Below the pieces are notes generated by a model. The model ran no database searches and was not told the DNA's origin. It worked only from the letters and a program-made list of their open reading frames with translations. This document shows positions 59,923 to 64,000 of a DNA stretch of 64,000 nucleotides, piece after piece. Source of the DNA: JACCVL01 sp963695375 (GTDB lineage: Bacteria > Actinomycetota > Actinomycetes > Propionibacteriales > Nocardioidaceae); assembly GCA_963695375.1 (NCBI GenBank), contig OY968767.1, positions 310,001 through 374,000 on the forward strand. The letters run 5' to 3'. The position numbers and the translations under genes were made by a program. The stretch's first letter is position 1. Each line of letters begins with the position of its first letter.

Positions 59923-61266
59923 TCAGATAACGGTCGACTCCAGCATCTCCGTGACCAGTGCCGCGATCGGAGAACGCTCGGATCGAGTCAGGGTCACGTG
60001 GGCGAAGAGGGGGTGTCCCTTGAGCCGCTCCACCACCGCGACGACACCGTCGTGCCGCCCCACCCGCAGGTTGTCGCGCTGCGCGACGTCGTGCGTCAGC
60101 ACCACCTTCGAGTTGGCGCCGATCCGCGACAGCACGGTCAGCAACACGTTGCGCTCGAGGCTCTGCGCCTCGTCGACGATGACGAACGCGTCGTGCAGCG
60201 ACCGGCCACGGATGTGCGTCAACGGCAGCACCTCGAGCATGCCGCGGTCCAGCAGCTCGTCGACGACGTCACCGTGGGTGACCGCGCCCAGCGTGTCGAA
60301 GACCGCCTGCGCCCACGGCGCCATCTTCTCCGACTCGCTGCCGGGCAGGTAGCCCAGCTCCTGGCCGCCGACGGCGAACAGCGGACGGAACACCACGACC
60401 TTCTTGTGCTGCCGTCGCTCCATCACCGCCTCGAGGCCCGCACACAACGCGAGCGCCGACTTCCCGGTGCCCGCGCGGCCGCCCATCGACACGATGCCGA
60501 TGTCGGGGTCGAGCAGCAGGTCCAGCGCGATGCGTTGCTCCGCGGACCGGCCACGGATTCCGAACGCGTCCCGGTCGCCGCGGACCAGGCGGACCCGCTT
60601 GTCCGGTCCCACCCGCCCCAGAGCGCTGCCACGCTCGGACAGCAGGACGAGGCCGGTGTGGCACGGCAGGTCCCGAGCCTCGTCGAGGTCGACCGCGCCT
60701 TCGTCGTACAGCGTGTCCACGAGCTGGCCGGCGATCTCGACCTCGGCCATGCCGGTCCACCCCGACTCGGGAGCGAGCTCGGCGCGGTACTCCTCGGCGG
60801 CCAGTCCGACCGCCGACGCCTTCACCCGCATCGGCAGGTCCTTCGAGACCAGCGTCACGTCTCGACCCTCGGCGGCGAGGTTCTTGGCGACGGCGAGGAT
60901 GCGGGAGTCGTTGTCGCCGAGCCGGAAGCCGGCCGGGAGGACCTGGGAGTCGGTGTGGTTCAGCTCGACCCGCAGCGTGCCGCCGGCGGCTCCCAGTGGC
61001 AGCGGTGCGTCCAGCCGTCCGTGCAGCACGCGCAGCTCGTCCAGCATGCGCAGCGCCGAGCGGGCGAAGTACCCCAGCTCCGGGTGGTGACGCTTGCCCT
61101 CCAACTCGGAGACCACCACGACGGGCAGCACCACCTCGTGCTCCTCGAAGCGGGTCAGGGCCGAGGGGTCGGCGAGCAGCACGCTGGTGTCCAGGACATA
61201 CGTCCGGGACGATGCTGCCGGCGCGGCGGCGGACCAGGTGGTGTGGGCGGCGGGCTCAGCAACCAC
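59923..61266 (-). CDS. PIN domain-PhoH ATPase fusion (PhoH2-like)
   Basis: 447 residues. The N-terminal PIN nuclease-like domain (TYVLDTSVLLADPSALTRFE, with later acidic residues in LGDNDSRILAVAK) precedes a PhoH ATPase with Walker A SMGGRAGTGKSALALCAGLE and Walker B DAFVIVDEAQSLERNVLLTV. Such PIN-PhoH proteins are reported to unwind and cut RNA. AAGGGG lies about seven nt before the GTG start. It is not in an evident operon with its antitoxin-like partner phoAT; none was recognised upstream. Confidence 0.93.
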   Translation of the reverse strand: MVAEPAAHTTWSAAAPAASSRTYVLDTSVLLADPSALTRFEEHEVVLPVVVVSELEGKRHHPELGYFARSALRMLDELRVLHGRLDAPLPLGAAGGTLRVELNHTDSQVLPAGFRLGDNDSRILAVAKNLAAEGRDVTLVSKDLPMRVKASAVGLAAEEYRAELAPESGWTGMAEVEIAGQLVDTLYDEGAVDLDEARDLPCHTGLVLLSERGSALGRVGPDKRVRLVRGDRDAFGIRGRSAEQRIALDLLLDPDIGIVSMGGRAGTGKSALALCAGLEAVMERRQHKKVVVFRPLFAVGGQELGYLPGSESEKMAPWAQAVFDTLGAVTHGDVVDELLDRGMLEVLPLTHIRGRSLHDAFVIVDEAQSLERNVLLTVLSRIGANSKVVLTHDVAQRDNLRVGRHDGVVAVVERLKGHPLFAHVTLTRSERSPIAALVTEMLESTVI

Positions 61267-61484
61267 GGTGCATCCCCTTAGAGGACCGCACGCGCACCCG
61301 GCGCCTGGTCCGCTGGATCGACAGGGACCGGGAGCGGGCCATTCGGCCCGGGGTGCGACCTGACACTGGCGGGCCTCCCGTGACGCGCGGCGTGCGCGCC
61401 GCCGTCGGTGCCGACGCTACGGCCGCCAGCCGCCGGGCATCCGGCGACACGCCCGACCGCGCGGGCAATCCGCGGTGGCGGACG

Positions 61485-62294
61485 TCAGGCGCCGTACCGG
61501 CGCTCCCGGGCGGCGTACGACCGCAGCGCGCGAAGCAGGTCGATCCGGCGGAAGTCCGGCCACAGCGCGTCGCAGAAGAAGAACTCGCTGTGCGCGCTCT
61601 GCCAGAGCAGGAAGCCGGACAGCCGCTGCTCCCCGGAGGTGCGGATCACCAGGTCGGGGTCGGGCTGTCCGGCGGTGTAGAGGTGCTCGGCGATGTGCTC
61701 CACGTCGAGCACCTCGGCCAGCTCCTCGATCGACGTCCCCCTGGCCGCGTGCTGCTGGAGCAGCCCCCGGACCGCGTCGGTGAGCTCGCGGCGGCCGCCG
61801 TACCCGACGGCGAGGTTGACCGTCGTCCCCTCGACGCCCCGGGTGGCGTCGGCGACCTCCTTGAGCCGTCTCGCGGTGGAGGCGGGCAGCAGGTCGAGCG
61901 CACCGATCGGGTGCACCCGCCAGCGACCCGTGCCGCCGATGCTCTCCGCCAGCCCCTCGATGATCTCGATCAGCGGCTTGAGCTCGTCGTCGGGGCGCTG
62001 GAGGTTGTCGGTGGACAGCAGGTAGACGGTGACGATCTGCACGCCCGCGTCGTCGCACCAGCCGAGGAACTCGAGCAGTCGGTCGGCGCCCGCCCGGTGC
62101 CCGTCGGCGGAGGCTCCGCCGAGCGCCTTCGCCCAGCGGCGGTTGCCGTCGATCATCACGCCGACATGGTGGGGGGACCGTCTCGGGTCGAGGCGCCTGG
62201 CCAGCCTGCGCTCGTAGACGGAGTAGACGGCGTCGCGCACGGTCCGCCGGACGGTCCGCCGTACGGTCCGTGGCACGCTGCTGGCCGCCATCAC
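61485..62294 (-). CDS. Isoprenyl transferase (cis-prenyl diphosphate synthase, UppS family)
   Basis: 269 residues. The catalytic motif is HHVGVMIDGNRRWAKALG (Asp in DGNRRW), with YLLSTDNLQRP, NLAVGYGGRRELTDAV and the C-terminal DLVIRTSGEQRLSGFLLWQS then AHSEFFF. It extends allylic diphosphates to Z-polyprenyl carriers for cell-wall synthesis. The N-terminus is encoded by three near-perfect 12-bp repeats (RRTV three times). Two adjacent ATG codons leave the first residue uncertain. It is divergent from the hemolysin III gene. Confidence 0.94.
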   Translation of the reverse strand: MMAASSVPRTVRRTVRRTVRDAVYSVYERRLARRLDPRRSPHHVGVMIDGNRRWAKALGGASADGHRAGADRLLEFLGWCDDAGVQIVTVYLLSTDNLQRPDDELKPLIEIIEGLAESIGGTGRWRVHPIGALDLLPASTARRLKEVADATRGVEGTTVNLAVGYGGRRELTDAVRGLLQQHAARGTSIEELAEVLDVEHIAEHLYTAGQPDPDLVIRTSGEQRLSGFLLWQSAHSEFFFCDALWPDFRRIDLLRALRSYAARERRYGA

Positions 62295-62410
62295 CGGAGT
62301 CCCTTCGGCGCTCGTGGGGTCGGCTCAGGATAGACCGTGCAGCCGCGCGCGCCGGCGTCCGACGCTGCCGCGATGCGCCGACTGTCCGCGCCGACTGTCG
62401 CGCCGCCGCT

Positions 62411-62423
62411 TACCCTGACTGAC
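62411..62423 (+). promoter_or_regulatory. Leaderless -10 element of the hemolysin III gene
   Basis: TACCCT at 62411-62416, seven nt before the GTG at 62424. Confidence 0.55.
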
Positions 62424-63107
62424 GTGACACAGGCGGAGCGGCTGCGCGAGGGCGTCGAGGTCCTCGTCGAGGAGATGAAGCCTCGGCTCCGCGGCTGGCT
62501 GCACCTGGGCACGGTGCCGCTGTCGCTCGCCGCCGGCATCGTCCTCGTGGCGCTGTCGCCGGACGGGAGCCCGCGACTGGGGGCGACGGTGTTCGTCTGC
62601 TCATCGACCCTGCTGTTCACGGTCAGCGCGATCTACCACACCCGCACCTGGGGTCGCCGCACCCGAGACGTGCTGCAGCGCTTCGACCACGCGAACATCT
62701 TCCTGCTCATCGCCGGGACCTACACGCCGTTCGCGCTGCTGCTGCTCGACAACAACAGCTCCCGGGCACTGCTGAGCATCGTGTGGGCGGTGGCGCTGCT
62801 GGGTGTGGTGTTCAAGGTCTGCTGGGCCGGCGGCCCGCGCTGGATGTTCGTCCCGGTGTACATCGCGCTCGGCTGGGCGGCGGCGTTCTGGTTCGGGGAG
62901 TTCGCGGCCTCGGCCGCACCGGCCGTGCTGACGTTGATGATCCTCGGCGGGGCGCTGTACTCGCTGGGGGCCCTGGTCTACGGACTGCAGCGTCCCGATC
63001 CGCTGCCGCGGTGGTTCGGCTTCCACGAGGTCTTCCACTCGCTGACCGTCGCGGCGTTCGTCCTGCACTACATCGGCATCTCGATCGCGTCGTACTCGCT
63101 CCGCTGA
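62424..63107 (+). CDS. Hemolysin III/PAQR family membrane protein
   Basis: 227 residues from the GTG after TACCCT; a longer frame to 62337 contains the -10 element and is rejected. Seven membrane segments are visible. The PAQR metal-site pattern is SAIYHTRTW and FDHANIFLLIAGTYTPFALL, with the C-terminal FGFHEVFHSLTVAAFVLHYI. Bacterial members are often annotated as hemolysin III, although a ceramidase-like or lipid role is as likely. Confidence 0.92.
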   Translation: MTQAERLREGVEVLVEEMKPRLRGWLHLGTVPLSLAAGIVLVALSPDGSPRLGATVFVCSSTLLFTVSAIYHTRTWGRRTRDVLQRFDHANIFLLIAGTYTPFALLLLDNNSSRALLSIVWAVALLGVVFKVCWAGGPRWMFVPVYIALGWAAAFWFGEFAASAAPAVLTLMILGGALYSLGALVYGLQRPDPLPRWFGFHEVFHSLTVAAFVLHYIGISIASYSLR

Positions 63108-63149
63108 CTCCGCCGCCGCCCCGTCCGCCGCCCCCGCCCGCCCCCGCGG

Positions 63150-63319
63150 GACGTCAGACAACCCGCCGCCGATACACCCCCATCCGCATGACGTCCCAGC
63201 GTCCCCCGCCGGACGTCAGACAACCCGCCGCCGATACACCCCCATCCGTATGACGTCCCAGCGTCGCCCGCCGGACGTCAGACAACCCGCCGCCGATACA
63301 CCCCCGTACGTATGACGTC
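63150..63319. repeat. 62-bp tandem repeat, three copies
   Basis: Three 46-bp cores at 63150-63195, 63212-63257 and 63274-63319, each bounded by GACGTC at both ends, separated by two nearly identical 16-bp spacers. The core contains CAACCCGCCGCCGATACACC. Copies 1 and 2 differ at one position; copy 3 changes ATCC to GTAC. It lies in the 219-bp gap between two convergent genes. Confidence 0.93.
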
Positions 63320-63326
63320 CGGGCGG

Positions 63327-63842
63327 TCAGGGCTGGTCCGGGCCCTGAGCCCGGACCTCCTGGACGCGCTCCATCGCCAAGCGCAGCTCACCGAGCCACT
63401 CCTCGGCGTTGCGTTGCACCAGCCGGACGCACCAGCCGACGGCGTCGGCACGGGACCGGGCCACCCCGGACTCGACCAGCGTGTCCAGCACCAGCCGCTC
63501 CGGCTGCCGCAGCCGCGTCATCACGGGGGCGGCCAGCGAGGTGAAGACCGTGCTGCTGCCCCCGCACTCGGCTCCCCAGGCCACCTTGCGTCCGGTGCGG
63601 TGCTCCAGCTCACGGGCGATCGCGATGCGCTGCTCACGAGTGTCCTCGCGGAAGGCCTTGATCCGACCATGTTCGGCCGCGGTCCGCTCGGCCTCGGACA
63701 CGTCCGCGGCGGTGTCGGGCGGGCTCAGCCGGCCGATCACCAGGATCTCGTCGCGGTCCACGGTGACGGCCGGGTCACTCGCGAACCAGTCGGTGGGGAG
63801 CCGGCCGGTCAGCCAGCCCCGAATGCTTTCTCCATCATTCAT
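63327..63842 (-). CDS. Hypothetical actinobacterial protein
   Basis: 171 residues, no assigned family. The N-terminal part (IRGWLTGRLPTDWFASDPAV, then TVDRDEILVIGRLSPPD) is followed by helical AERTAAEHGRIKAFREDTRE and the region VLDTLVESGVARSRADAVGW, which looks like a ribbon-helix-helix or small helical domain. There is no signal or membrane segment. The ATG lies seven nt after TAATCT on the minus strand. Confidence 0.65.
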   Translation of the reverse strand: MNDGESIRGWLTGRLPTDWFASDPAVTVDRDEILVIGRLSPPDTAADVSEAERTAAEHGRIKAFREDTREQRIAIARELEHRTGRKVAWGAECGGSSTVFTSLAAPVMTRLRQPERLVLDTLVESGVARSRADAVGWCVRLVQRNAEEWLGELRLAMERVQEVRAQGPDQP

Positions 63843-63866
63843 GCAACTCAGATTACATGATTACAT
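63843..63866 (-). promoter_or_regulatory. Leaderless -10 element within an 8-bp direct repeat
   Basis: On the plus strand GATTACAT occurs twice in a row at 63851-63866. On the minus strand this gives TAATCT at 63855-63850, seven nt before the ATG at 63842. The A/T-rich tandem sites could bind the product or another regulator. Confidence 0.45.
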
Positions 63867-64000
63867 CACTGGCTCAACCGTCGGCCGAACCCGGCCCGGT
63901 CCAGCCCCTCCCCCAGCAGTTCGGTCAGCCACGGGCCGGCCGCGCCGGTCGCCGACGCCGGCCCGCGGACGGCCGCGCAGCCACCCAGGTCGACGGTGAA
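63866..64000 (-). CDS. C-terminus of an unidentified protein (partial)
   Basis: The minus-strand frame is open from the window end and gives 44 residues (FTVDLGGCAAVRGPASATGA, then PWLTELLGEGLDRAGFGRRL, SQ) to a TGA at 63868-63866. The stop lies 23 nt before the next gene on the same strand. Too little is visible to name a family. Confidence 0.55.
   Translation of the reverse strand, partial: FTVDLGGCAAVRGPASATGAAGPWLTELLGEGLDRAGFGRRLSQ

Noticed and set aside
61267..61484. Small gene between phoH and the isoprenyl transferase
   Set aside because: The 218-bp gap is GC-rich with no convincing frame; it more likely holds the phoH promoter.
63150..63319. CRISPR array
   Set aside because: The two spacers are nearly identical to each other and only 16 bp long, and no cas genes are present, so it is a tandem repeat.
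1..64000. Insertion sequences, integrases or prophage genes
   Set aside because: No transposase, recombinase or phage structural motif was found in any frame; the only hints of mobility are the short repeats reported above.

Overview
The window is high-GC, densely packed DNA from an actinobacterium. The order of housekeeping genes (ychF, rmuC, a DUF6542 protein, ispH, xseA, xseB, a DUF4245 protein, glpX, fumC, phoH, an isoprenyl transferase, hemolysin III) together with DUF2079, DUF4188 and DUF2237 proteins fits the Nocardioidaceae best. The family assignment is inference from synteny and composition. Many genes start 5-8 nt after a TANNNT -10 hexamer, which is the leaderless arrangement common in Actinobacteria.

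0-11.8 kb: the end of a sugar ABC importer (two permeases) coupled to a GH43-fold lipoprotein with a Tat-like signal. A catabolic-looking block follows: a FAD oxidoreductase, a GcvT-like aminomethyltransferase, a divergent TetR regulator and a polar amino-acid ABC importer. Small genes close the segment (DUF4188, GrpB, a lysine-rich 46-residue protein, DUF2237). 11.8-18 kb: a 1146-residue secreted protein built from fibronectin-like and SSxxGTV-type repeats, and a SNF2 helicase.

18-33.3 kb is an accessory segment of small, mostly monocistronic genes: an SDR-like protein, MmcQ, lipoproteins, a pterin dehydratase-VOC fusion, a rifampin ADP-ribosyltransferase (Arr), acetyltransferases, an MMPL exporter divergent from a two-component system, a YdeI-like protein, an ECF sigma factor with an NTF2-like tail, a P-loop kinase and a cupin. 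Several genes here are broken by single-base shifts, and two related short motifs bracket 31.9-33.3 kb.

33.3-64 kb is core genome: ychF (frameshifted), rmuC, DUF6542, ispH, xseAB, DUF4245, ThrE-type exporter, a MerR/Mop regulator with modABC, glpX-pfkB, an alpha/beta hydrolase, a wax ester synthase/DGAT, a potassium channel with an AI-2E transporter, a spermidine-synthase-like protein, fumC, a DUF2079 membrane protein, a lytic transglycosylase, a complete sugar ABC importer, PIN-PhoH, isoprenyl transferase and hemolysin III.

Three non-coding patterns stand out. A 21-bp element with core CGATCCGCGACTTTTGCAG occurs ten times at four loci, three of them between convergent genes; at the fourth it sits in the 5' part of a DUF6542 gene. 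A 62-bp tandem repeat lies between another convergent pair at 63.15 kb. An unusually high number of one-base frameshifts in otherwise conserved genes, including ychF, suggests either assembly indels or recent decay.
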